From assembly GCF_027942865.1 (NCBI RefSeq), contig NC_134524.1, forward strand, positions 2,764,536-2,828,535: DNA of 64,000 nucleotides. Reading direction: 5' to 3'. A model generated the notes under the pieces. The model was not told where the DNA came from. It did not search any database and saw only the letters and a program-made list of their open reading frames with translations. Positions 20,595 to 32,310 of this stretch are shown here, piece after piece. How positions within the stretch are numbered: the first letter of the stretch is position 1; the number at the start of each line of letters is the position of its first letter. The translations under genes and the position numbers were made by a program. The DNA is from Odontesthes bonariensis (taxonomy: Eukaryota; Chordata; Actinopteri; Atheriniformes; Atherinopsidae).

Positions 20595-21268
20595 CAGGTG
20601 CTGGTCAACGAATTAGAATAATTTGAAATAGTGCAATCAATAAATTCTTTGAATGCATTTTTCGTGCAGAAAGCAAATCAGGTGTTCACCGCACCTGTCC
20701 TACTCGTTAGACTAATCACAGAACTCGTTACCTGTAAAAAATTTGCTCAGCTGATCTTTCCAAAAGGCCCATTTAGGCCATTTAACTGTGACACTGTTGT
20801 TTTATTGAATTAGAATAATGGAGAAACCGTTTCATTGAATTAGAATAATTTTTATTATAATTAGAATCATCACTTTCTCAGTATTTTGTGGCTGCCCCCT
20901 TGGCTTGTATGACTGCCTGAAGTCTCCGCGGCATCGATTTGACCAGCTTGTCGCATGTTTCCGCACTCACAGCTTCCCAGGCAGTGGCGATGTTCTGCTT
21001 CAGTTGGTCCAGCGTAGTAGGCTTTCTGTCGCGAATTTTCCGCTTGACGATGGCCCAAAGGTTTTCAATGACATTGAGGTCAGGCGAGTTGGCCGGCCAT
21101 GCCAAAACTTCAAGCTGTTTTTTAGTGAACCGATCTTTGATACTGTACAGTATATCAAGATGTTCCGGAAACGTTCCTGATTCCGACTGTTGAGGAACAG
21201 TTCGGCGAAGAAGACTTCATATTTCAACAGCATCTTGCACCGGCTCATGCGGCAAAGTCGACCAAAGA
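20595..21268. pseudogene. Tc1-like transposase remnant with internal inversion
   Basis: After a TA at 20593-20594 the element starts CAGGTGCTGGTCAACGAATT. The minus strand 21120-20878 encodes the transposase C-terminus (LAWPANSPDLNVIENLWAIV, ending IQAKGAATKY). Immediately to the right, the plus strand 21170-21268 encodes the segment that should precede it (EEDFIFQQHLAPAHAAKSTK). The two parts are head to head, so an inversion separated the catalytic halves. The second terminal repeat is missing. Confidence 0.82.
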
Positions 21269-21286
21269 TTGGTTCTGCGCAGAGAG

Positions 21287-22229
21287 ACCGCAATGTACAT
21301 TTTGCATAGAAGGAGAGCACGAGTCTTTTATGATATGCTGGGAAAGGTGGAGCATGATGCTGTGACGGTGTGCTTTGACATGATGCAGAATTTAGTGCTC
21401 CCTAGAACCCCTATCGGTCAGGCATACTACTCACGCCAGCTATACATGTATGTCTTTGGTGTTGTTCTCCATCATGGTAAGGGCAGTAGGCAAGCCACAG
21501 ATGACGTCCATCTGTACACATGGATGGAGCATGAAAACACAAAGGGGAGTAATATGACAGCTTCTGCCCTTGACCACTGCCTACGCCACGAGCTGAGAGA
21601 TGCACTTCACAGCACTCAAAAGCTCCGCCTCTTCAGCGATTCCTGTTTTGGGCAGAACAAGAACATGAACATCCTGAGCATGCTGTTTGCTGTTCTCAAA
21701 CAAGAATTCCCACAGATCACCGCAGAGTATGCCTTCCACATCAAGAGGGCACAGTTTCCTGCCGGTGGATCGTGTTTTTGGGAGAATTGAGCAGCAGGTC
21801 CGCAAGCAGGAGACAACTCTTATGCCGGAGGAGTACTACGACATCATGAGAAATCACGGGCGCGTCCGTATCTACGGGCAGCACTGGCAGGCCTTTGATT
21901 TCAAAAAGGAAACGCAGTGTTTTGTGAAGGCCCAAAAGTCCTTCAAGCTGAGCGAGGCTAGAATGCTCCAGTTGCAGAATGACAAAGTCGGCTTCAAGGC
22001 TGTGTACAGCAGTGACTACTGCTACCACTCAGTTTTGAAGAGAGGGAAGACATGGGCCAGCTTCAGACCAAGTCTTCTACCGAGACAAAGCACTGTGAAG
22101 GACGCTAAAAAAAGAGACGTGTTACGCTTGCTTTCGGAAATGGGTGCCAGTGACCATGTGCAGGCCTTCTATCATGATGCACTTCTATCACATGTTGCTG
22201 ATGGGCAAGGTAGTGAGAGTGATGAGTAG
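21287..22229 (+). pseudogene. DUF7869-like transposase-type gene, one frameshift
   Basis: Residues include CFDMMQNLVLP, YYSRQLYMYVFGVV, LRLFSDSCFGQNKNMNILSM and, in the next frame, GHSFLPVDRVFGRIEQQVRK, followed by a C-terminal part ending in a serine/glutamate-rich tail. The spacing D(MMQ)...SDSCFGQNKN...GHS...D matches a domain annotated as DUF7869 in many animal transposon-like proteins; I infer a DDE-type nuclease fold. A single-base shift in a G-run near 21745 splits the frame. The N-terminus is lost at the Tc1 junction; the apparent start is a TTG inside junction sequence. Confidence 0.72.
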
Positions 22230-22239
22230 TTGCCTTTTA

Positions 22240-22242
<3 letters not shown>

Positions 22243-22287
<45 letters not shown>
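22243..22287. repeat. (CA)n microsatellite
   Basis: A CA dinucleotide run just after the DUF7869-like stop. A second CA run at 23706-23769 begins the duplicated 3' flank. Confidence 0.95.
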
Positions 22288-22289
<2 letters not shown>

Positions 22290-22327
22290 TACAATACACA
22301 CTATACTACACTACAGTACAGTACAAT

Positions 22328-23386
22328 TAGGGCTGTCGCGGTGAGGGAATTCCCACCGCGGTGACTCATAGCCGCTCTCAACAGCGCGGTATGCGGTGAT
22401 ATCGCATTTTTGTTCATTAGGCTACTTTCCACGACATGCAATGTTAGATGAAAATCGAGCGCATAATCCGTCTTTTTTTCCCAGCGATTCTGACATTTCA
22501 CTTTGCTTTGCCTGTCATTTACTCGCTCACAGACCAACATAGCGGAGATCAAGCAGCGCATGCCCCAGTTCTGCAACATTGTTGCCAGTGCCACATGGCA
22601 AATATCAACATTGTTGCAGACCTGCGCACGTTTCGTTTAGTAATGACGGAGAAAAACGAAGCAGATCAGGGCAGCAGTTGAGCTCACGTGTCCGGGATAC
22701 AGTTTTTTTAAACAGACTGCCGCCGACCAACCAACCCCGGCACATTTTTTAAACTTTTTTTTTTTTTTTTAATAGTTTCACCTACACAGTTTTGTTGAAA
22801 TGATCAGGTATTTCCCAACAGCAAATGTGCACACCAAGCTGTGGTTCTGTGGAAGCTAGTTTATTGTTGATATTAGACGGTGGCATTTACAACGGTAAAC
22901 ATGGATAATAAGGGAAGATTCAAAGCCATAAAGTGTCCGGACTAGACAGAGGAGTAAAGCCGAGATAAAGGTAGGCCACTGCATTTTATTTTAACTTCTA
23001 TTGCTACGACACTGAGTAGGCATATTCTTGTAATATCAGCTGCTGAGGGAGAAAGAGACCACAACGAGTAGCATGCAGACGTGTGTGCGTGTGCGGTGCC
23101 TACATGCAAAGATGACGACAGAAACGCGGCACCTAGCTGTGTTAATGTGTTTCTCCTGCCTTGCGGGGAATATACAATGTATCATTATTACTGTGCTGGC
23201 TTTAAAAAGTATCAGTTCTGTCAGTCGCTTTGTATCTACTGTGCAGGCTTAAAAACTCTTTTAGTTTCTCGAGTTGTTCTGCTCGTGCAAGCGGGCATGC
23301 GGTGGGCGGTGGTGGCCTGGACACGCACCGCGGAGGTCCTCTCAGCACCGCGGTGATTGCATTTTGCGGTTATCGCGACAGCCCTA
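22328..23386. mobile_element. hAT-type non-autonomous element
   Basis: 1059 bp with termini TAGGGCTGTCGCGGT and the reverse complement of GCGACAGCCCTA. It is flanked by 8-bp target duplications AGTACAAT at 22320-22327 and 23387-23394, the hAT signature. No transposase is encoded. Confidence 0.92.
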
Positions 23387-23394
23387 AGTACAAT

Positions 23395-23702
23395 ACACAC
23401 CACATTACACTACACTACATTACTTGAATGTAACATGTGATTTTTGGGATTTTATTGTCTTGAAAATTTGCGCTTTTTCTAAATGTTTTGAATTTTGTGT
23501 TTTTAGGCCCAATGGTCAAACTATTATTCAGATGTACAATTTACTGTTATTTATTATTGTATTTTGCATTGCACAGTAAAAAAAAAAAATGTTAGTGATC
23601 ACAGTGTGTCACCTCAGCACTGGTGCTCTCTGAAATGTTCATGGTGTGTGTTTACAGTGGACGTGGTCATGTGCACACACTTCCACATTCTCACCCCACC
23701 CC

Positions 23703-23771
<69 letters not shown>

Positions 23772-24010
23772 CACTACACTAAATTACACTACACTGCAAT
23801 ACACCCTACACTACAGCACGTGAATGTAACATGTGATTTTGGGAATTTTATAGTCTTAATGTCTTGTTCGTTAATTAAAAATTTTGCACTTTTTCGAAAA
23901 TAAATGTTTTGAAATTTGTGTTTTTAGGCCCAATGGTCACACTATTATATTAAGATGTACAATTTACTGTTATTTATTATTGTATTTTGCACATTTTCAG
24001 TCAAAAAAAT
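23395..24010. repeat. Tandem duplicate of the transposon 3' flank
   Basis: 23395-23580 and 23795-24005 are diverged copies sharing GAATGTAACATGTGATTTT and GTGTTTTTAGGCCCAATGGT; each follows a CA repeat and an ACTACACTAC-type stretch. The hAT element interrupts the first copy. Confidence 0.85.
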
Positions 24011-24285
24011 AAAAATTCTGTTGATGCCAAAGGATATAAGACATTTGGGGAAAAAACATGGCATGGATTTATTGCGTTTTGCGAAAAAACGAATTGTGTT
24101 TTAAAAGAAAATCTTTAAATATTAAAATCTTGATTTTATTTGTTTGTGAAATTTTAACCTTAGTATGGTATTTGATAGTTTGAAACAGAAAACAGTGGTT
24201 TTCAGCTGACCACTTTCTTGCTAAAGAAAACACATTTTTACTCCAATTGATCAAAATGGATTTATAGCGTTTTGGAACCAAACTC

Positions 24286-24289
<4 letters not shown>

Positions 24290-24318
<29 letters not shown>
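24290..24318. repeat. (TA)n microsatellite at transposon right end
   Basis: A TA run directly adjoining the right terminal inverted repeat. Confidence 0.9.
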
Positions 24319-24321
<3 letters not shown>

Positions 24322-24844
24322 CCACTATAAACACACTCTGACCTCCACAATCTTTTATTTTGGTACTTCCTGTTACCGCCATTTGATTTTGCATATTAGC
24401 TAAATACTTAGTTTCACCCAAAACATTTAGATTTAGATTTCACATTTAGATTTAACATTTAGATTTAACATTTAGATTCAGATTTAACATTTAGATTTAG
24501 ATTTAACATTTAGATTTAGCATTTAAATTTAACATTTAGATTTAAATATTCAAAATATCTCTAAGTTGACAAATATTGTTGTATATGTGCAAAAAAGTGA
24601 AGCTCAAAAATTCACACCAGTTTTTCAAACATTGTTTAAAGCTAAATGTGACAAAATGTAGCTGTTATTTTCAGCGTGAGCCGCTTTACAAACGGCGCCC
24701 CATAATTTCCATATAACAGGGCAGAGACAATACAGCCTCTAAATAAGGCTTTATCTGTCTTTATTTCACTGAAACTTTAAGACCAATGAATGAATGAACG
24801 CGTACTATTCCTCTGTTAGCTCAGAGCTGCCCTGTGTACGTGTA
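24319..24844. other. Spacer with ATTTAGATTTAAC mini-repeats
   Basis: 24425-24545 holds irregular tandem copies of AACATTTAGATTT. The rest shows no gene. Confidence 0.65.
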
Positions 24845-25433
24845 CGTTAAACACATCAAATCACATGTTTTGGCTGCACACTTCTATCAAAAAGCCAAAT
24901 GATGCTCAGATAAGTCTGGAAAGAACCATTCTACATTTGACATTGATCATCAAACTTTTTAAATCACAAAAGATTTCAGCAAAACTACAGAAAGAAGTTA
25001 AGAAAACTGCAGCTTTAGTGGGAAATGTGACAGGATGGTCAAAAAGTGCCCCAAAAGGTTAGAAAAGAGGAAGAAAAGGGCCCAGAAGTATGTTTCACAC
25101 GCAGCTAAAAGGATAAAGCTCCATTTTATTTGGCCATCTGGCCGGCTTATTGAAATCTATAGCTGAGGTTGTGTTTCTGGGATGGTTTAACGCTGTAACG
25201 GTTAGCATTAGCGGTTAGCGTTAGCAGGCCGGGCTAACAGTGAATAGCAGCCAGGTTATCTGAACTTTTTACTCTCTGCTGCATGTTCTGACTGCCCGTG
25301 TCCAGCAGCAGGAGTCAAACCAATGACACAGAGCACTCTGAAGACATTTCTGCTAACGTCTGACCGCTAAATTCATTCTTTTCTGGACTCACCTGCATGC
25401 AGCTTTCTGTTGCTATGCTACCAGATGTTCCGA
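24845..25433. repeat. Inverted arm (partner 32770-33361)
   Basis: About 590 bp, the near-exact reverse complement of 32770-33361, from ACGTTAAACACATCAAATCA to TGCTACCAGATGTTCCGA. The flanks beyond both ends differ. No coding content was found. Confidence 0.85.
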
Positions 25434-25663
25434 GATGAGCCGAGATGAGCCGAGGCTTCGCAGTGTGTGTCGGGTAATGGGCCGTTTCTCAATGTGAGTA
25501 TTTATTTATTTTTTTTTTATTTTTTTTTTTTATTATTATTATTCAAATGTCACATAGACAAAACAATGACATACTCAGAAGTAAACAATTATTATTTTTA
25601 ACTTTACATATTTACACCTCCACATATAGAAAAAACAACTTGAAGGATCTTAAATGCCCAAGA

Positions 25664-25694
<31 letters not shown>

Positions 25695-25761
25695 AAAATA
25701 AAAAGGGGGATAATAAAAAATAAATGAATAAAATAAATAACTTCTAAACAGTTACAAGAGG

Positions 25762-28700
25762 TCAGGACAGGTTAAGATCTTCTATGAGTGTGTATAATTT
25801 ATTTGCATGGGGATTATTTATATGTTTCAAACATTTTTGTAATGAGGATATATTATTTTTTAATGTAAGCCATGAAGGTGGGGATTTGGCATATCGACAC
25901 TTGTGAATATAAAATTTTGTGATGATGATGAGGTTATTTATCAAGAACTCTGTTTTCTTATCTTTGAGGATTACGCCTACTTGGATATCTTGAAAAGACC
26001 AAAAATCTGTGCTCATGGAACTGGATGATAATAAGTCATGTAGAGATTTCCACAAATTGTGGACAGTCTCACATTCATAAAATAGGTGTTCTGTTGTTTC
26101 CAAATTTATTTTGCAGTTATAACAGTTTTCTACAACAAATTTAAATCTTCTTTTTAAAAATTCATTTGAGGGATAGATGTTGTTTATACTTTTGAAATGA
26201 ACTTCTTTACATTTTGGGGGAACTGGGAATTTTAAGTATTTTGTCCGAATATTTTATTTTTCACATTTGTTATAATTTCTAAGAATGAATGAGCTTCTTG
26301 CTATACCTGGGTATAAGGTGTTTACTGAGTACTGTCTTAAAAATTTATGATTACATTTATCACTTACTAGGTCCAAATCATCTAATTTTATTTTATGTAA
26401 ATTTGGAGTTGGAATGATCAAGATATTGTTCTTTATTGATTGGATAAGGGCTTGTGGGATATTCTGTATAACTTTCCTATAAGTCGCACTGGAACAATAC
26501 AAGCTATATTTAGCATTAAAATAATTCAATTCAAGAATGTTTCCATTATCATCCATTATGTGTCTAACAGACCAAATTTGTTTAGTCATCCAGTCTTCCA
26601 TAAACACAGACTTCCTTCCACTCAATATTACCCGATTATTCCACAATGGTACATTATGAGGGCTGAAATTATGCTTGAACATCAGTTTCCAATTTAACAA
26701 AAGCTGTTGATGAAATTTGGATAATTTTATGGGCAGTTTTGAAATTTCAAAATCACAGACTAAGAGAAAATCAATGCCTCCAACTTTCTTAAAAACAAGA
26801 GAAGGTAGCGAGAACCATATCTCATCATGATTTCTTAAAAAAGAACGAAGCCATTTGATCTTCAATATACCATTCATAATTTCAAAATCAATTGCTTTTA
26901 AGCCACCATCCTCATAATCCTTTATCAAATCTCCATTTTTGATGTAGTGATGCTTATTTTTCCATATGAAATGACAGTTTATTCTATTGATTTCTTTTAT
27001 AATTCTAGGTGGGATGGCGAGGGAGTATGCTGGATAAATTCATCTGGATAATGTTTCAACCTTGGTTAACATGGTTCTGCCGAATAGCGTTAAGTCTCTT
27101 TGTAGCCAATTATTTAAAGTTTTTTTGCATTTGTCAATAGTATTTTGAATATTCTTTTTTTCACTAACTTCTTCACATTTAGTTATCCAAATCCCTAGAT
27201 ATCTGGTCTCCTTTTTGACAGGCATATCATACAACGAAGAATCAGAACAGTTATGGATACTCATGAGTTCACATTTGTCCAGATTCAGGTGCAAACCTGA
27301 GGCCTGAGAAAATTTTTTTATTGTTTCTAAGGCTAATGGAATTTGATCCTTATTTCTTAAAAATATAGTTGTATCATCAGCAAGCTGACTTATAATCAAT
27401 TTGTGGTTGTTTATGTCTAACCCTTCAATATTTGAATTTAAAACAGTAATAGCTAGTAGTTCAGTGGCTATAATGAATAAAAGAGGTGAAATGCTGCAAC
27501 CCTGCCTGATGCCTCTTTCTACCCTGAATCTGGAACATGTACCTTCTGAGAGAGAAACACAGCTGTTAACATCAGTGTGTAACATTGTAATCATATCAAG
27601 AAATACTTTACCAAACCCAAAATGTTTAAGTGTGTTAATAATGAAAGCATGTTCAATTGAGTCAAATGCTTTGCGGAAGTCCAGGAACATCATAAAACCA
27701 TCATCCTTAATTAGATGATTGTAATCAATAAGATCCAGAACCAGACGGATATTATTATGGATCGACCTTTCTTTGAGGAATCCTGATTGTGTTGGGCTAA
27801 TTATTTTAGAGATACCGGTTTTTAGTTATTATGAGTTACACACTCTTCCTGAATTTATTTTCCTCACTGACTTTTATAACTTTTATCTTCACATTATCCA
27901 TGTTCCCTCTGCTCAACATGTTCCCATGTTGTTCAACATATTTAAAGTTATCATCAATTACCGGAATTAAATTCTTGATTTTGTCAAAAAAGGATGTGAC
28001 ATTTTGCTCTGAGTACGAGGATTTGTAAAGGTTACTATAAAACTTAAAAACTTCATTTGAAACGCGTTTAGGATCTGTGCATTCTTCTCCATTGATCAAT
28101 AAACTACAGATTGAATTATGTTCTTGTCTGCGTTTTTCAAGGTTGCAAAAATAGGCTGTGTTTTTTTCTCCTTCTTCTATCCATCTGGCTCTGGACCTCA
28201 CATAGGCACCCTTGGCTTTGTTGAAGTACATCACATCCAATTGGCATTGCAGGTTATTAATTCTTTCTTTTTCTTCCTCAGTCCAATCTAACTTGCTATA
28301 AAGAGTCATAAGTTCTTTAACCACATTTGTTTCTTCTTCTCTCTTTTGTTGGTTTAGTTTTTTACTAAATGAGATTGAGAATTTTCTAATACTAAATTTG
28401 AGAAATTCCCATTTAGATATTGATGTGCTAATGTTGTCATCATTTTTAATATCCAAAATTAGTTTTTTAATAGAGTTACAATATTCCAAATTCCTTAGCA
28501 ATTGGGAATTAGATTTCCAATAATCTTTAAATTTATTACTTGGATCTTTGTTTTTTAGTCTAAGATTAATAGTACAATGGTCACTCAAAGGACAATTAGA
28601 GATCATCGTCTCTGTAACATGCTGTGAAATTGAATAAGATATCAACCAATAATCGATGCGTGATCTAATTTGACCATTGGGTTTGTACCAAGTAAATTGT

Positions 28701-29302
28701 TTGATATCTTTATTCAAGGTTCTCCAGATATCTATCAAATTGTTGCTGTTAGTAAAGTTTTCTATGATAGGGTTTTTACACTCTCTTAAAAGTCTTGAAG
28801 GCCATCTATCCATCCATTCATCAGGGGTTAGATTAAAATCACCTCCAACCACTATATGATCAGTAGGAAAATTTGTATTAAGTTCTCTTATGACTGTTGA
28901 TATCTCATGTAACAAACATTTATTATTTTGATCACTATTGTACCCATAGATATTAACTAGAATAATGAGGATGTTATCAATATTCAAAACACAAGCAACC
29001 CAATGTCCATCCTTATCCACCTTGTTACATAGGATCTTACCAGGGCATCTGTTGAAACAAATGGCAACTCCGGCTGAACGGTTTGTGCCATGACTGAAAA
29101 GGATTTTGTCACCCCATTGTTGTGACCAAAACTTGACATCAGATTCATTAGAATGAGTTTCCTGGAGAAAGATGCAGTTTGCTTGTTGCCCCTTGCAGAA
29201 CAAAAAAACAGCTTTACGCTTAATTGAGTCTTTAAGTCCCCTTGTATTGAAAGAAAAAAAAGAAATGTCAGTTTTCAACTGGAACACAGAACACATTAAC
29301 AA
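25762..29302 (-). pseudogene. L1-like ORF2 (endonuclease and reverse transcriptase), decayed
   Basis: 29302-27836 encodes the endonuclease (CIFLQETHSNESD, GGDFNLTPDEW, SDHCTINLRL) and the linker. 27693-27040 encodes RT (FLDFRKAFDSIEHAF, RQGCSISPLLF, LADDTTIFLR). 26928-26254 and 26103-25762 are the C-terminal part (GGLKAIDFEIMN; TEHLFYECETVHNLW). Breaks: a frameshift near 27700-27836, a TGA at about 27040 after ETLSR, and at least one frame disruption at 26103-26254. The element cannot make a full ORF2 protein. Confidence 0.88.
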
Positions 29303-29400
29303 AGTTTAAGAAAAGTTTAGGGAGGTGGAGTAAAAAAACCTTGAGATTAAAGTCCCATTTTCAGGAATGATCCACATTGTATTCAATTCACCTTCATATA

Positions 29401-30282
29401 TCAGCCCACATCGGGAGTCTCAACCGTAATGCGCTTGCCTTCTATGAAACCAAATGGGCCCCTGAAGCCCGCAGCTTTGCCTTCCTTCCTTGCCTGGTCG
29501 ATTCTGGGCCATATTGCTTGTCTGTACTTCCAGTCCCCTTGGGTCAGGTCTTCAGCAAAGCGGATTCCTTCATCTTTACACACAGGAGAAGCTCTTGTAC
29601 GCCTCCAGATGTCATCTCTCACTGTACGTCTCACAAACAGGATGATAATTGGTCGAAACCTGTTCTCCGTCGCACGCCCCACTCTATGAACAATGTCAAC
29701 TGCTTCGTCCATTTTCGTCTTCAGGTCTGGTGCAATTTTTCCCAGAAGCTCAACCACCTCTGCTCTGATGTTTTCATTCACTTTCTCTTTTTTTCCTTTG
29801 ATTCGAAGGCACCATCTTCTTTTGTATCTTTCTTGATTCAGCACACGACCTTTCATGTCTTCATTATCTTTTGTGAGTGATTCGACCTGTTTTCCCAGGT
29901 GTTGTATTTTTGTTTTGCACTCTGTTAACTCCTCTGAATTGAACTGCACCGACTTAGCAATAGCAGCCAGCATGGTGCTATGTTGTTGCATTTGTTTGCT
30001 AACTTCCTCCATGCGGTCGTCAACACGTTTTCCAAGAGTGGCAATAGCATTAATTATGGATTCGGTAGAAGATTTAAGTTCGTTTCCCTGAGACGTACCT
30101 TTCGCTTTCTTCTCCATTTGTGCTTTTTCTGGAGTGTCGGGGGTTGTCGAGTTTCTGTCACGTTTGTTGTTGCTAGCGCCAGCGCTAGCCGTTTCCATCG
30201 GAGCTGAGTAGTCATGTTCATTACTGACTGCGAGTTGGAGGATTTTCGCTGCCGAAGGTTTCTCACTGTTCTTTTTTTCCAT
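29401..30282 (-). CDS. L1-like ORF1 RNA-binding protein, intact frame
   Basis: 293 codons from ATG at 30282. A charged N-terminus is followed by a long coiled coil (about residues 75-150, heptads such as KRVDDRMEEVSKQMQQ) and an RRM-like core starting RRWCLRIKGKKEKVNENIRA, with a C-terminal domain containing FRGPFGFIEGKRI. In L1 elements ORF1p trimerises through the coiled coil and coats the LINE RNA. It ends 99 nt before the ORF2 frame opens. Confidence 0.85.
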   Translation of the reverse strand: MEKKNSEKPSAAKILQLAVSNEHDYSAPMETASAGASNNKRDRNSTTPDTPEKAQMEKKAKGTSQGNELKSSTESIINAIATLGKRVDDRMEEVSKQMQQHSTMLAAIAKSVQFNSEELTECKTKIQHLGKQVESLTKDNEDMKGRVLNQERYKRRWCLRIKGKKEKVNENIRAEVVELLGKIAPDLKTKMDEAVDIVHRVGRATENRFRPIIILFVRRTVRDDIWRRTRASPVCKDEGIRFAEDLTQGDWKYRQAIWPRIDQARKEGKAAGFRGPFGFIEGKRITVETPDVG

Positions 30283-30428
30283 GTTCGGGCTGATTTTTTT
30301 CGTTTTAACTGGAAATAAAGTGGATTGTATAAGTTCAAAGACTGTTACATCAGGACTTTAGTTGGAGCTCAGACGGATGCGACTGTTCAGATCGCCATCT
30401 TGCCGGAACCCCCTCAATGTGAGTATTT

Positions 30429-30956
30429 GTCTTGACTCTGAAGCGCGTGTCCAGTAACTTCGGATGTATTTTGTGAAGCTCGTACCGAGGCGCGTGTCGA
30501 TGACTATGTGGTGACGTCAGAGGCCTTTCGAACCGGCCGTACCATGTGACCGGTTTAGGAGGGTTTTTTTCAGTAAAATGTATTGTTCTATGTAAATGTA
30601 CAAAAAGCATGGCATACAAAACATTGTACAGATATCTGTAGTGTTGAGCTGACTGTAGAAATATCAACATAATCAACATGTTATTCTGTGTATGATTAAG
30701 TTGAAAAATGAAGAAATAATACATTATACATATAAACACAATAGACAGAAACTATTTATCAGAAAAAAAATATATCTATATCTACATATATCTCAGAAGA
30801 AATTAATATATATATATTTATCTATATATATAAAATGTCAGTCTGCTGTAGTTCCCCTACAATCCAGCAGAGGGTGCTGTGACTAAGAGGAGCTGAATAA
30901 GTGGAATCTGTGAGATGCAGTTTGATCTAAGAAGCAAATGATGTTCTGGTAGAAGA
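30429..30956. other. Spacer, nothing recognised except a short interspersed repeat
   Basis: 30690-30770 resembles 4255-4330. No gene seen. Confidence 0.5.

Positions 30957-31001
<45 letters not shown>
30957..31001. repeat. (TA)n microsatellite
   Basis: A perfect TA run directly before the Rex1 fragment. Confidence 0.95.
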
Positions 31002-31002
<1 letters not shown>

Positions 31003-31007
<5 letters not shown>

Positions 31008-32310
31008 AAGACATTTGAGCGTGTGTTGCTGCTCAACATCCTGAAACCCCAGGTTCACCAAAGCACTGGACCCCTTACAATTTGCCTACCAGGAGAATGT
31101 GGGAGTAGAGGATGCCATCCTGTACCTGCTGCACAGAGTGCATTCTCACCTGGATAAAGGAGGCAGTGCTGTGAGAATCATGTTTTGTGATTTTTCCAGT
31201 GCCTTCAACACGATCCAGCCACTCCTGTTGAGAGACAAACTGCTGCAGATGGAAGTGGAGACAGGGCTGGTGACCTGGATTACTGACTACCTCACAGAAC
31301 GGCCCCAGTTCGTCAGACTGGGTGACCTCACATCAGAGACTGTGGTCAGTAGCACTGGAGCTCCACAAGGAACGGTGCTCTCCCCGGTGTTGTTCACCCT
31401 GTACACCACTGACTTCACCTACAACTCAGAGACCTGCCCCATGCAAAAGTTCTCGGATGACACCGCCATTGTTGCATGCATTATGGATGGGCAGGAGGGG
31501 GAGTACAGGGGAGTGGTGGAGAACTTTGCCGGATGGTGCAGGACCAACCAGCTGCAGCTGAACACCACCAAAACAAAGGAAATGGTGGTTGACCTCAGGC
31601 GAACCACCCCGCCCCTGGTGCCTGTCTCTATCGAGGGGGAGACGATGGAGACAGTCTGCACATACAAGTACCTATGGGTACTTCTGGACAATAAACTGGA
31701 CTGGTCTGCAAACTCACACGCACTCTACAAGAAGGGTCAGAGCAGGCTCTACTTTCTGAGGAAGCTGAGATGTCTGCAACAGACTCCTGCTGATGTTCTA
31801 CCAGTCGGTCATGGCCAGTGTGCTCTCCTATGCTGTGACATGCTGGAGGGGTAGCATTAGGAAGAGAGATGCTGGACGCCTGGACAGGTTGGTGAGGAAG
31901 GCTGGGTCTGTTGTAGGCACAGAACTGGAGGCTCTCACTTCCACAGCTGAGAAGAGGACACTGAGCAGACTCTTCTCTATAATGGACAACCACAGTCACC
32001 CTCTGCACTCTGTGTTTGCCAACCAGAGAAACCTGCTCGGCTACAGGTTCCGTGCAGTCCCCTGCAGGACGGACAGGCTACGGAGGTCCTTTGTCCCCCC
32101 CCCCCCCCCCCCCCCAATAACCAGGAACAATTTCTCTGCACCAGGACTCTTTTTACTGCTCTTTACTTTGGACAATATGTACATACTGTGTGTGTGTGTG
32201 TGTGTCATATGGCTGTTATATGTGCAATGTTGTGTATAGTGCCTTGTGTATATGTTTATATGCTACTGGATACCTTAATTTCCTTCGGGATTAATAAATA
32301 GTACTCTACT
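31003..32310 (+). pseudogene. Rex1-type LINE, RT C-terminal half
   Basis: Encodes VEDAILYLLHRVHSHLDKGG, FCDFSSAFNTIQP, TGAPQGTVLSPVLF and the catalytic FSDDTAIVA, then in the next frame MFYQSVMASVLSYAVTCW to the end. Frame breaks occur near 31050 and 31790. A C-run (32096-32115) and a GT run (32186-32204) interrupt the tail, which ends with GGATTAATAAATAGTACTCT. The 5' half is absent, as expected of truncated LINE copies. Confidence 0.88.

Larger units (their letters stand above)
20518..24289 (+). mobile_element. Candidate DNA transposon with DUF7869-like gene, superfamily unassigned
   Basis: Perfect 23-bp terminal inverted repeats lie at 20518-20540 and 24267-24289; each begins TGAAGAGTTTGGTTCCAAAA. 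TA repeats flank both ends, consistent with a TA or TA-rich target. The interior carries a plus-strand gene with a DDE-like layout and nested insertions: a Tc1 remnant (20595-21268) and a hAT MITE (22328-23386). Removing these leaves an element of about 2 kb. I cannot place it in a named superfamily. Confidence 0.72.
25489..30428 (-). mobile_element. 5'-complete L1-like LINE with 15-bp target duplication
   Basis: Target duplications TCAATGTGAGTATTT lie at 25489-25503 and 30414-30428; the element is 25504-30412 (4.9 kb), minus orientation. Its 5' end has the CAAGATGGCG-type motif (plus-strand CGCCATCTTG near 30392). The left end has T-rich sequence (the poly-A tail on the minus strand), and AAAT repeats follow near 25665-25700. 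It carries an intact ORF1 and a decayed ORF2. Confidence 0.88.

Noticed and set aside
25200-25240. Telomere-like GTTAGC repeats
   Set aside because: Only a few irregular copies of GTTAGCATTAGCGG type, within an interspersed inverted arm.
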